Shown here: piece by piece, positions 47,739 through 57,965 of the stretch
Layout of the letters: the number at the start of each line of letters is the position of its first letter
How positions within the stretch are numbered: position 1 is the first letter of the stretch
From: Pisolithus tinctorius
Lineage: Eukaryota; Basidiomycota; Agaricomycetes; Boletales; Pisolithaceae
Reading direction: 5' to 3'
Length of the DNA stretch: 64,000 nucleotides
Assembly: GCA_024663395.1 (NCBI GenBank)
Contig: JANFAH010000005.1
Coordinates: forward strand, 1,178,001-1,242,000
Made by a program: the position numbers and the translations under genes
The notes under the pieces: model-generated
Seen by the model: the letters and a program-made list of their open reading frames with translations, nothing else
Databases searched by the model: none
What the model was told of the DNA's origin: nothing

Positions 47739-49692
47739 ATGATTAGCCTGCTAAGTGTGTGCCTACGGCTCGTCATTGCACTCTTTACACGAGGATTCTT
47801 CCAACCCGATGAGTATTTTCAAGCCTTAGAACCCGCTCATAAAATTGTCTTCGGCTATGGACACTTAACGTGGGAGTGGTTAAGCCCGCAACCTGTCCGT
47901 GGCGTCTTATACCCTGCAATCAACATACCCGCCTACTGGGTTTTGAAAGCGTCAGGTCTGGATAGGAAATACTCCACCGCTGTGGTACGTGTTTCTCTTA
48001 TTTTGTCCCCTCCGCAACATTCAGTTCAATTCCCTAGGTTGTTGCCCCCAGATTGATCCATGGCTTACTTGCCGCGCTCACGGATATCTGGGTTTGCAAG
48101 CTTGCGCGAGAGGTACTTGGCGAATCTTATGTAGGGGCCGCTGTGCGTGTATAGTTTTATATGTTACTGCCGTGAGCTTGTCGAAGCTGACATCGTCGCG
48201 CCTCATGTGCAGTATTTCCTTTCTCTGACATCTTTCTTTCATGCAATGTCATTGTCGAGATCGCTGTCGAATTCACTAGAGACGTCGCTGACGACCATCG
48301 CACTGAGTCATTTCCTTTGGAACGTGAAAGCACCATTTCCACCGTAATACTCACCCTATTTGCGGTATTCATATGCTCACCTCGGCTCATAGGGCGCGTC
48401 TGAGAAGATGCATCTTTTTCGCTGCGCTTGCTTGTGCCATAAGGCCAACAAACGGCATTATATGGGTCTACATGTTCTCTGTCTTGTCTCTTCAACTTGG
48501 ATCACACCCTAGAAGATTGATAATTTTCACGCGCGACGCTGTCGTAATTGGGTATGTGTTTTGCGTTTTATTCAGGTGGTTGTAATGACACTTTTTTGAG
48601 TGCCATCGTTCTGGCCGTTTCCTTTGTTCTTGACACGTTGTTTTATGGACGACCTACTCTGACGCTACTGAACTTTCTTTGCGTGAATGCCTCGCCCGTT
48701 TCGTCTTTTTACGGCTCTAGTCCTTGGCATTATTACTTGTTACAGGCCATCCCCATCCTATGCACTACAACGCTTCCGTTCGTGCTGCATGGATGCCTCC
48801 TAGCTGTAAAGAAGAGCGAGGTTAAGCTAAAGATCTTAACAGGATGTGTGGCATGGACTATTGGTGTATACTCCTTGCTGGGGCACAAGGAATGGCGGTT
48901 CTTACATCCACTGCTTCCCATGCTTCATGTCCTCGGGGCCAGGTCCTTGGGGGAATTGTACAACCATGATCCTCAGGCCCATCGTTCGAGACGACCTTCT
49001 AAAACGAAGCAACTCGCGGGCCTTCCACTTCGTACATGCTACCTGGTGCTTCTACTGCTACCAGTTCCGGCTAGCGTATACGTCACCTTTTTCCACTGTA
49101 CTGGACAAATCGAAGTAATGTCTTACCTGAGGGCCCTGCCGGTTGACGACTCGACTACGATAGGCTTCTTAATGCCGTGCCACTCGACGCCCTGGCAAGC
49201 TTACTTGCATCGCCCAGACCTTGCTCATCCGGGTAAGATGTGGGCACTGGGTTGTGAACCGCCTCTGATGTACGTTGGCGTCTGTCAAGCATGCTCACAA
49301 TTCTAACGCGATCGCCCAGGGTACGGGATAAAGCCGGGTACAAGGACCAGACCGACTTGTTCTTTGAATCTCCAAAAGCATACATGCTGTCACATTTTCC
49401 CCCTGAAGTGGACCCGTCGTTTCCACCATCACCATTTCCCAGTTCAATACCGGACCAGTCGTTCGTGAGCACCTTGGCCGCGATGGAAAGTCATAACAAT
49501 TCGTGGGACATGGGATGGAGGCACGAATGGCCCAAATACATCGTTATGTTCGGCGCACTCCTGCGAGAACCTAACGTTCTCTCTTTGCTGCAGGAGAAGG
49601 GATACCGTGAAATCTGGAAAGGTGGACAGGAATGGGATGGTGATGAAAGAAGAAAAGGAGGTGTACGGGTTTGGGAACATGGCACATTGTAG
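47739..49692 (+). CDS. GPI10: GPI mannosyltransferase III (GPI10/PIG-B)
   Basis: ER membrane GT22-family enzyme that adds the third mannose to the GPI anchor precursor. ATG 47739 gives MISLLSVCLRLVIALFTRGF then FQPDEYFQALEPAHKIVFGY, with the PDE motif facing the ER lumen that acts in catalysis. GHLTWEW, PQPVRGVLYPAINIPAYWVL and many hydrophobic segments follow. NGIIWVYMFSVLSLQL is in the middle and KEWRFLHPLLPMLHVLGARS gives the HKExRF-type motif of this family. The C-terminus after VRDKAGYKDQTDLFFESPKA is luminal and ends YREIWKGGQEWDGDERRKGG/VRVWEHGTL at 49692. Several short introns (near 47985-48040, 48160-48210, 48345-48395 and 48550-48600). Complete. Confidence 0.88.
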
Positions 49693-49874
49693 ACTGTAAG
49701 ATATAAGCTCACTATTGCAACGTGTACAGAAGTGATCGTTGCTACTGTGTAGACCGTTAAGGGAAATGATGACTGACACATTCTATTGTCCAGCGCCGTA
49801 CGCAAGAACCACCGGTCATTTTGCATTTTGACGGGCTGCGCGTGTCAGCTAGGGCAGAAGCTGAGTATGCATAG

Positions 49875-50748
49875 TCAGTTAGGACGTAAAGGGCTTACTC
49901 TGCGACGCTTCTTTAACCTGAAATCCACGATAATTACCGACATCCAACAAATGAAACGGATCGGCTTACTTGTGTTTCTTCATCTTCTTCCGTTTCTTCC
50001 GCCTTGTACTGTCAGCATAGATACCGACCCACTCCTGTGCCAACTCCTTGGCAGATATCAAGTCACCAACAAAAGACTCTTGTGACAAGCCGAGACGAGA
50101 CACGGATTGTTGCCAAGCCATGGTAGCTCCAACACGGTTGGCGACCAGAGCGTGGGCCAACTGGCGAGCGGCGTCAGCATCCGCTTCTGTAGACGACTCG
50201 GGTGGGTCATCGATAGTGGTAAACGAGGTGGGCCGGGTATTGACCGAGTCCGCGGGGGTTGAGAACGGCAGGGCGGAAGGACTGACGGAATCGAAGAGCG
50301 TGGACGATGGTTGATTGAGCAAAAGCAAAGGGCGATATAATGAAAAGAATTGATGGAGCTTAAACTCTTTTGCCGTCACCGAAGGATGAATTAACACTTG
50401 GTGATATGTAGAATACGAAGGAGGATGATTGCTCTCAGAAACACCAAGCGTGGGCTGTGAGGACATGCTGGAAGGCTTTGGGAGTGAACTTTGCGACTGC
50501 GCAGAGGGTTCTCCGCTCCCAGAGACGCTCACACCGTCGTTAACGGTCGAGTTTCCATTAGGATCTGCAACTGGGACGGTACCGTGGGTAGTACCGTCGA
50601 CCTTGGCCTTAGCAGTGTGCACCACTGGTTTGGGAGGCTTGCTTGAATTAAAATATCTTCCGCCCCCGGGTTTTGAGGAGAAAAAGGACGAGTAAGCCCG
50701 ACCTACTGTTGGCGCGGTAGGCCGCACCAGACGAAGCAAGACAGACAT
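49875..50748 (-). CDS. Mitochondrial small-subunit protein mS38 / Cox24 family
   Basis: Member of the COX24/mS38 family, whose very basic C-terminal helix sits in the mitoribosomal small subunit and is needed for cytochrome oxidase mRNA maturation in yeast. Start 50748 (MSVLLRLVRPTAPTVGRAYS) is preferred over 50838 because it gives a presequence. The middle is disordered Pro/Ser-rich sequence with SYSTYHQVLIHPSVTAKEFK and RQLAHALVANRVGATMAWQQ. The C-terminus, DSTRRKKRKKMKKHK, then a short intron (donor GTAAGC) and LKKRRRVSPLRPN to a TGA at 49875, is the family signature KKMKKHK-x-KRR. The intron places the last 13 residues in a separate exon, so a single-frame reading misses half of the signature. 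Confidence 0.78.
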
Positions 50749-51058
50749 GCAACCCTCGGGTGAGTTCGCTGAGACTGTACCAGTGCAAGTCAAAAGCAGA
50801 CCACTTGTGGCTGTGTTGTCCCCAAGCCTAGATCTCAAGCTCGATGGAGACCACAGAAGGACACGAACTCGATACTGATCTTAACATGTCAAACTGTTCA
50901 TTTATTCGCGATTACAGTAATCTTGATAGTACCTGCGAATCTGCAACAGCGCCGCCTCAGAGGCAACAGTGTGGACTACACTTGCTTGCTGACTAAGCTG
51001 CTATTGTGTGCACCTTATGCTGGTCCGCTCGACCTCCTTCAGATCGTCATCTCTAGCT

Positions 51059-51963
51059 ATGGTCGGAATTTGTAGAACGCGTTTGGCGGAAGAGCGCAAG
51101 CAATGGAGGAAAGATCATCCGTTTGTATGTCCTTTACTTGTGTTAAACCTGGTCGCGCCGGTCGGTGTGCTTCAGTGCAATTGACATAAATGCATATGTT
51201 GCTCGACTGATTTGAGGAGATTTCAAAGGCTAACTTGGTGTGCAGGGGTTCTATGCGAAGCCGGTAAAGTCTGCTGATGGTTCGATGAACCTCCTAGAGT
51301 GGGAGGTCGGCATTCCTGGCAAAGCAGAGGTCCGTGATCCTCGTCTCGTATACCTAACTAACAACAAACATGCACATTAGACAGCCTGGGAGGGCGGACT
51401 CTACAAACTCACCATGACTTTTCCCGAGGGTGAGAAAGAAGTTGTAATGCTTAGGGCTGCCTTTCCAACTGATTCTTCGACCAGATTATCCCTCCAAACC
51501 GCCCAAATGTCCGTGTAGGTTGAATCTAGTTGACGCAGTAATTGAATCTTTCCAGGTAAATTCACGCCACCCCTATTTCACCCCAATGTATTCCCTTCTG
51601 GCACGGTGTGTCTTTCAATCCTGGACGAGGAGAAATCGTGGAAGCCGGCTATTACCATCAAACAGGTGTGATCAATACATCTCATTTAGTCATCCGGCAT
51701 TGTGAAAATTTGTAGATTCTGCTGGGCATTCAGGACCTCCTTGATGATCCTAATGTGAACGATCCTGCTCAGAGTGATGCTTATGCAATGTTCAAGTGAG
51801 TTTTCGTTTCTTTTTTTTGGTGCATGGGTTAGGACTGAACCGGGGATAGGAATGACAAGGTTGCGTATGAGTGAGTTATGTCCTCCACGGGTTCGGTTGC
51901 GTTTAATTCAAAACGGACAGGCGAAGAATTAGACAACAAGCCAGGGAAAACATACCGAAATGA
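51059..51963 (+). CDS. UBC9: SUMO-conjugating enzyme E2 UBC9
   Basis: E2 for SUMO. ATG 51059 reads [20 protein letters not shown] and after an intron [40 protein letters not shown], then [20 protein letters not shown] (active-site Cys in [11 protein letters not shown] motif intact), [20 protein letters not shown] and [17 protein letters not shown]. The last exon is [14 protein letters not shown] to 51963. Six introns. At one junction (51515-51555, 41 nt) the only donor that keeps the frame gives PPKCPCKFTPPLF, two residues (Pro-Cys) more than the near-invariant [12 protein letters not shown] of the family. Otherwise the protein has the expected length of about 160 residues. Confidence 0.9.
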
Positions 51964-52069
51964 AGTATTCCCAATAGCTCCAGCTGTACTTCGTTATGAT
52001 AGGAGTTGACTCCTTCAATTATGATCAACTATACAATGCATACCATGTCCAGGGATCGATAATAGCTAC

Positions 52070-52616
52070 TCAGACCATCAACTTTTCAATGGCCACTTTG
52101 ATGTTGCGAATCTGACTCTGCAGTTCGCGGGCCTCGCTGGTAGTTACACTGGCAGCAATGACAGGCCTGGAAACATTACATGCACGACCCAGAGCAGCCT
52201 TCGACGGTATGAAAATATAAGGAACGTTCTATGGAAGGAATCATTCAGTGCCATGTTAACGACGGCGTGAGGTAAATACCTTTTCTTCGCAAAGAAGCGG
52301 AAGGTGCAGTAAAATTTCCAAAGGTTCAGTATCCGCGGTAAGGATGATGAATTCCGCGATACCGCGGTTGAGAGTCTTCGTGGCTACGGGAGGGTATGGA
52401 TAGGGACGAGTGAGCAAATGTGACACAAACAGACCTTCATTAGCACCTTTTTTCAGCTGTTTGTACTGGCCGGCCTGCTGAACGAGATCAAGGATCTAGT
52501 ATCGCCGGACAAGACATGAACGTTGAGCGTTACAAATAGGAAAGACGCGACCAACTCACAGAATTAGTCAAGTCCTCTTCTGCGAACGGCCATGCCTTGC
52601 CACGTTCTTCTGGCAT
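52070..52616 (-). CDS. SNU13: U4/U6 and box C/D snoRNP protein SNU13 (15.5K, L7Ae family)
   Basis: Binds kink-turn RNA in U4 snRNA and box C/D snoRNAs. ATG 52616 gives [20 protein letters not shown], then [20 protein letters not shown] and [20 protein letters not shown], with the conserved NEATK RNA-binding motif. [20 protein letters not shown] and [20 protein letters not shown] follow, then [10 protein letters not shown] and a stop at 52070. The C-terminus lacks the basic extension of Nhp2, which separates it from that paralogue. About four short introns (near 52210-52240, 52275-52290, 52385-52435 and 52495-52560). Confidence 0.95.
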
Positions 52617-52990
52617 TTTTATATGTTCAACTGGAAGTTAATCTGGTTGACCTCACGGTGAGTTGATCCTTGGTCGCTAAGTTGACAGTAGTCGAGGTGT
52701 CTGGTAAAACGCAAGAATATTGCTGACATAAGCACCCTTTGCCCTCTGGGCGTCTAACCTCTGATATCAACGTTCTGAATTACTAACTAACTAGGTCCCA
52801 GCCAAGTTTCAGCGAACGTGCGGTGCGCAGCCCATTGAGCTTTGGTGATCTGGAATCTTCATGTAGGCCGCCCGGACTTGACGTTAGAGAAGACCCGTCA
52901 GTTGAATCGTCGACTTATGACACTGCGTATAGATCATAATCTATTTTTACCTGCAGCAGCAGCTACCAGCAGCAACTGCGAGCGGCCATC

Positions 52991-54498
52991 ATGCTCATTT
53001 CCACGGACATTTCCATGCACGGCTTGCAACCCACAAAACGCATATGTGTAATTGGCGCAGGAGCATCAGGCTTGGCTGCGCTGAAAGTCATTTCAGATAC
53101 ATCTCACTTCAGATCAGGTGCTTGGTCTTTGACTGCCTTCGAATCACGCGAGAGTGTTGGTGGGATATGGTACGTTTGCGATCAGCCTCCATGGCGGAGG
53201 ACGTCAATACACTAGTTGTCACCAACAGGTCACCCGCTCCGCCGACGACCGATCCCCCATTAACCCCACTGTACGACTCCCTCACGACAAATCTTCCACA
53301 TCCGATAATGGCCTTTATGAGTTACTCCTTCCCTCCGTCAACTCCACTGTTTCCTCCCGCACAGGTCGTCCTGGATTATCTGAAATCATTCGCTCACCAC
53401 TTCCATCTACTACCACTTATCCAATTCAATACGACCGTTATCAGTGCCAAGTGGGACAACACAGGCTGGCTTGTCACTGTTTCCACAGGGGAAACTCTCG
53501 CGTTTGATCATGTTATCGTTGCGAACGGTCACTATCGACTTCCCAGAATACCAAATATACCTGGAGTGGATCACTGGTTGAGAATCCGCAGAGCTTCCCA
53601 TTCAGCATGGTACAGAAGTCCGCAAGCTCTTGGCCACAAAGTGCTAGTCGTTGGTGGAGGCCCAAGTGGCCAGGATATCGCTGCAGAGATGCGTTCGTAC
53701 GCCGCCGTTGTCATACATTCTGTCTCCGGTGCATTGGTAGAAGGCGATGCACACTTCAAGCGTGTCGGAAGGGCTCTTCGATTTTATGACGACGGCCGTG
53801 TCCTGTTCGAAGGCGACATCGTAGAAGAGGAGATTGATTACTGCATTTTGGCTACCGGATACAAATTTGACTTTCCATTTTTTGCTTCGGATGTCATTCG
53901 CACCGAGCAAGTTCCTTCACATTCACCATTGCCTCCGGATCTCTACAACTCCACGCACCATGTCTTTCCCCTGGCAATGTTCATATTTCCTCTGCAAAGT
54001 CACTACCCGGCGTCCAGTTTGGCGTTCATGGGGCTTCCTTTTAAAGTTGCGCCGATGCCACTTATGGAAGCTCAAGCTTGTGCCATTGTTCGAGTCATTT
54101 CCGACCCTTCTTCGCTGAATAAACAGCAGGAAGCCGAGAAGGTGACTGCGAGGTCACAACTACTCGCGCGATGGGGTGCTTCTACTTTGAGCGAGCAAGC
54201 AAAAATATGGCTCCGTTTTCAAGGGACGGAGCAATGGGATTACCGGGACGACTTGTTTGCCTTCGCAGCGCAGTCTGGAGACTGTCCTGCAGTTAAAGTA
54301 AGGCCTTGGGAAAAGTCGATGTACTCCGTGAAGAAAGTCTTACGGGACGCGTGGAGGGACCTGGAAAGCCGTGGTGAAGCTCATAAATGGGTAGAAGGGG
54401 TTGGGGAGAACAGTGTTGAGGAATGGGTAGAAATGATGGAGAGGCTCCTGAAACACGCTAAGGAAAGGGGAAAGATTGCTGTTATTCCTGAAGCCTGA
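52991..54498 (+). CDS. Flavin-containing monooxygenase (FMO/Bmo-like)
   Basis: NADPH-dependent flavoenzyme. ATG 52991 gives MLISTDISMHGLQPTKRICV; the FAD-binding Rossmann motif is IGAGASGLAALK, then ESVGGIW. A single intron (about 53170-53229, donor GTACGT) is needed to reach SPAPPTTDPPLTPLYDSLTT and PIMAFMSYSFPPSTPLF. The NADPH-binding motif is VLVVGGGPSGQDIAAE and the ATG-type motif is YCILATGYKFDFPF. The FMO identifying stretch is changed (FMSYSFPP region is present; FxGxxxHxxxY is not obvious). The C-terminal domain ends VEEWVEMMERLLKHAKER at 54498. About 480 residues, normal length. Unlike its neighbours it is almost intron-free. The substrate cannot be inferred; yeast Fmo1 oxidises thiols. 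Confidence 0.82.
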
Positions 54499-54686
54499 GT
54501 CGCCCAGATGAAAGTAATTCATTCCTAGACTGCGTGCAGTCGTTGACGCTGCATGATGCATGACCGTTCTCAGTGATGCTAGCGATAAGTCCGGTATCTT
54601 GTTTCTGTTCAGGCATGATCCGATTCGTCATTGCTGCTGCTTTAATTTGACCCTGGGCATGTGAACTTGCCAGCCAACATGACTTG

Positions 54687-54694
54687 TATAAAAG
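54687..54694 (+). promoter_or_regulatory. TATA box of PLP-enzyme gene
   Basis: TATAAAAG lies 65 nt before the ATG at 54752, a good position and match to consensus. Confidence 0.55.
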
Positions 54695-54751
54695 CGCGAG
54701 TTCCAGTAAGTAGCTGACTCATTTACAGGGTCCCAATCTTGTTCCCGACTC

Positions 54752-56481
54752 ATGCCTCCTAGAGATATACCAGGTCAACTTAGTGGCACCCTCCTCGTTC
54801 ACGGAGACTGTCCATTGGGTGCGGAAGTCGTTCCCTCCATCTCGGTCACAACTAGTGAGCACGATCCCCAACCGCTTCCTTCACACCTGAATCACGTTGC
54901 CATTCCCAGCCTTTAGATCAGTTCCTGATGGTGATCCCGCGGGGCTTGCCAACGCAAACCCATACGGACACGTCTACTCTCGATATTCCCAGAATGTATC
55001 ATCCAAGGTAGACGAGATTCTTAACAAAGTTAATGTGTGTGCAGTGCCGAAATCAGCGCCGTATCTCTCTGAATGTCTTGTCCCGGGTTATACAGAAAGG
55101 CCATTCCATAACATATGCCTCTGGACTAGCTGCCGCTTTCTCTGTAAGCTACCTCAGCTTACTCCGTAGGGGTACGGGCGTCCGATATAGTTTTCCAGGC
55201 ACTGGTACACTACCAACCCAAACGAATTGCGATCTCGGGGGGGTACTTGGGTTGTCACGGGGCGATTGAAATTTATTCTAGGGGGAGATCCGAAAGCACA
55301 CCGATCATTGGCCTCGACGATAACTTCCAGGAGGGTGACTTGTGCTGGCTGGAGACTCCACTGAACCCCACGGGGGAATCTCGGTAAGAGAGCATTATTT
55401 GATCTTCCAAACCGTTTTCATGGTATACTGCAGAGATATCAAATATTATGCGAACAAGGTGCTTGCATTCTATGTGCCTGTTGTTGAAGCATTTACTTTC
55501 TGATCTAACCAGATTCACGCTGTCGGAGGGATACTACTGGTTGATTCGACATTCGGTCCACCCCCTCTGCAGTATCCTTTGAATTGTGGGGCCGATTGTG
55601 TGTTCCACAGTGGTAATATTTTTCAATTTTGGAACACACAGTCGAATTTATGCAGCGCCTTTCAGGGACAAAGTATTTCGGCGGCCACTCGGACCTTCTC
55701 TGTGGCATCCTTATCGTCAAAACTGCGGAAGAGCGAGAACAGGTGGAGTTATCACTACCTTCATCTAATAGCCCCCCCTCACACGACGAACGCTTCAGCT
55801 GTGGAATGACCGCGTTTTTATGGGAAACATGATGGGATCTCTCGAAGCCTGGCTCCTATTGCGGTCGCTTCGTACAATGCATCTCCGTATCCCGAGACAA
55901 TCCGCAAGCGCGACGGAGCTGGCCCAGTGGCTTAGCAAGGCTGTCATACCGGAGGGACAGGAGTTCGATGGTATACCTGGCGGGGTGCTCACGAAAGTGT
56001 GGCATTCAAGTCTCCAGGGTACCGATGAAAGAGGTTTCAACCCTGCATCGCAGATGGAAGGAGGGTACAATGCCACCTTCTCAGTACTCGTGCGTCTGTC
56101 CCTGAATCAGGGAAAGAGGAAGTGGACAAAGCTTTTCTTTAGCTCTCCAAGAAAGAGTACGCAGAAGCTCTTCCTTTCAAACTCGAATACTTCATCGTGA
56201 GTGTGGAACATTTCTAAGTGCGTGGTTCTTGATTTATCATACATGGTAGCCTGCTACGAGTCTGGGGGGCGTGGAGTCATTGGTCGAACAGCGTGCCAGA
56301 GCTGATCCGAAAGAAAACCCACTCCTCGTACGACTAAGCATAGGGGTAGAAGAAGTGGAGGTGCGTTTTCCTTCCTTCTTTCTTTCTTTTGCTACGAGGA
56401 AAATCTATACTAAGCGCAGGTTGGCAGGATCTGAAAGACGATCTGCGGAAGGCGTTGCAGACAATTGCTGAGATGCAGTGA
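54752..56481 (+). CDS. Cystathionine gamma-synthase/beta-lyase-type PLP enzyme
   Basis: Fold-type I PLP enzyme of the Cys/Met metabolism family. ATG 54752 gives MPPRDIPGQLSGTLLVHGDC then PLGAEVVPSISVTT. Following exons: YGHVYSRYSQNVSSKVDEIL, SGLAAAFA, RIAIRGGYLGCHGAIEIYSR, DLCWLETPLNPTGES, KIHAVGGILLVDSTFGPPPL, NCGADCVFHSGTKYFGGHSD (with the PLP lysine in SGTKY), FMGNMMGSLEAWLLLRSLRT and GGVESLVEQRARADPKENPL. A stop at 56481 follows QTIAEMQ. The N-terminal Tyr-Arg phosphate-binding pair (YSRYS) is present. About nine introns. It may act as a cystathionine synthase or lyase or in a related trans-sulfuration step; sequence alone does not decide. PRE2 follows 102 bp downstream on the same strand. 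Confidence 0.8.
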
Positions 56482-56582
56482 AGAGGATGAGACAGGGGTT
56501 GGTAAATAATACCAAATATGTACCTTTCATACGCGTCGCGCAAAGCCGCGTCAGCTTACACCGACCCACTGTACTACTACAC

Positions 56583-57808
56583 ATGAACAGTCTGATTCAA
56601 AGGTTTGCTGGCTCAAGCAGCGGGATCGAGTTGCAGAAGAGGAATGCTACTGTCGTGGATGACGATGGCGAGCTTTCAGACGTGATGTGGGGATCTATGG
56701 CTGGCTTTGGTAGCCTTGCGAAGGGTGTGCCCACTTTCACTGTTCCATCAGTGCCAGACGTAAGTTGTTCACGATTTGCGATTGAAGATAAATTCATGTT
56801 TGTAGCCAGCAGCATTCTTGAGGCTTCATACGGACGATCACGCAGACCCATCGTGCCGGATTAAGATCCAACACGGGACAACCACTCTAGCTTTCAGATA
56901 TCAAGGGGGTGTCATTGTCGCTGTGGACTCACGAGCGACTGCGGGCAATTATATCGGTAAGTTGTGGCGTTCATGGCACCTCGATTTCACTGATATTGGC
57001 GCTCGCTTTAGCCTCAGGCACTGTGAAGAAAGTCATAGAGATTAACCCATACTTGTTGGGCACAATGGCGGGTGGTGCAGGTGTGAAAAGTCTTGCATTG
57101 TATATCGCGTTATATGAAAGCATTGCGCAGCTGATTGTCAATTCTGGGAGACATACTTGGGAATGCATTGTCGTCTACACGAACTCCGGAATCACGAGCG
57201 AATTTCTGTCTCTGCGGCGAGCAAATACCTCAGTAATCTCGTTTACAGCTACAAAGGCATGGGTCTGAGTATGGTACGTTCATTTCCATGGTTCATCAAA
57301 TAGGGCTCTCACGGAAGGTGAAGGGCACTATGATCTGCGGTTGGGACAAGACCGTGAGTGGCACTTCGGGCATTCTTACTTCCCGTGACTGAATGTCGAG
57401 CGCATCGAAGGGACCTGCTATTTTCTACGTCGACTCCGATGGTACCCGTTTAAGGGGAGATTTGTTCTCCGTGGGATCTGGAAGCACGTTTGCCTACGGA
57501 GTGCTTGACCAAGGGTACCGGTGGGACTTGACGGATGAGGAGGCTCAGGAACTTGGAAGAAGGAGTATTTATGCCGCTGGTCACCGTGATGCCTTCTCCG
57601 GGAATTCTTGCAATCTCTATCATGTCAAGGAGCGTGGATGGGAGTTCATTGGTACGTATTGGTCGTGTGTGAAGGGAAAGACTTGTGCTTATCACCTGTT
57701 GCAGGCAATTATGATATCAACAAATTGCACTATGATGGGCCGGGGAATGGCCAGGGATATGGCTATGAGGTCCGAGTTGAAGGTAAGACCTCTGCTGTTG
57801 CAGCTTAG
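56583..57808 (+). CDS. PRE2: 20S proteasome subunit beta5 (chymotrypsin-like)
   Basis: Catalytic core subunit. ATG 56583 gives [20 protein letters not shown], a propeptide that ends in the HG|TTTLAF cleavage site: the sequence [20 protein letters not shown] places the active-site threonine first in TTTLAF. Then [100 protein letters not shown] and [20 protein letters not shown]. The C-terminus, [16 protein letters not shown], ends at 57808. Catalytic residues (Thr1, Asp17, Lys33) are all in place. Five or six introns, one directly after GGAG in MAGGAG. Confidence 0.95.
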
Positions 57809-57965
57809 TGATGTGGGGTTGTTGCTTTGTATGTCTAGTCGTAGATAAATATATAAATCGTCAGGACTCTATTTGATCAGTGATTCGTGTTGCCGACCTG
57901 ACGTCACAAGTCGGTGGGATGGAGCAAGTATCGACACTCACAACTGTCCAGTACTGAACTTTGCG

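Noticed and set aside
50749..50838. Upstream start for the mS38/Cox24 gene at 50838
   Set aside because: It adds 30 residues without presequence character ahead of MSVLLRLVRPTAPT, which is the better import signal.
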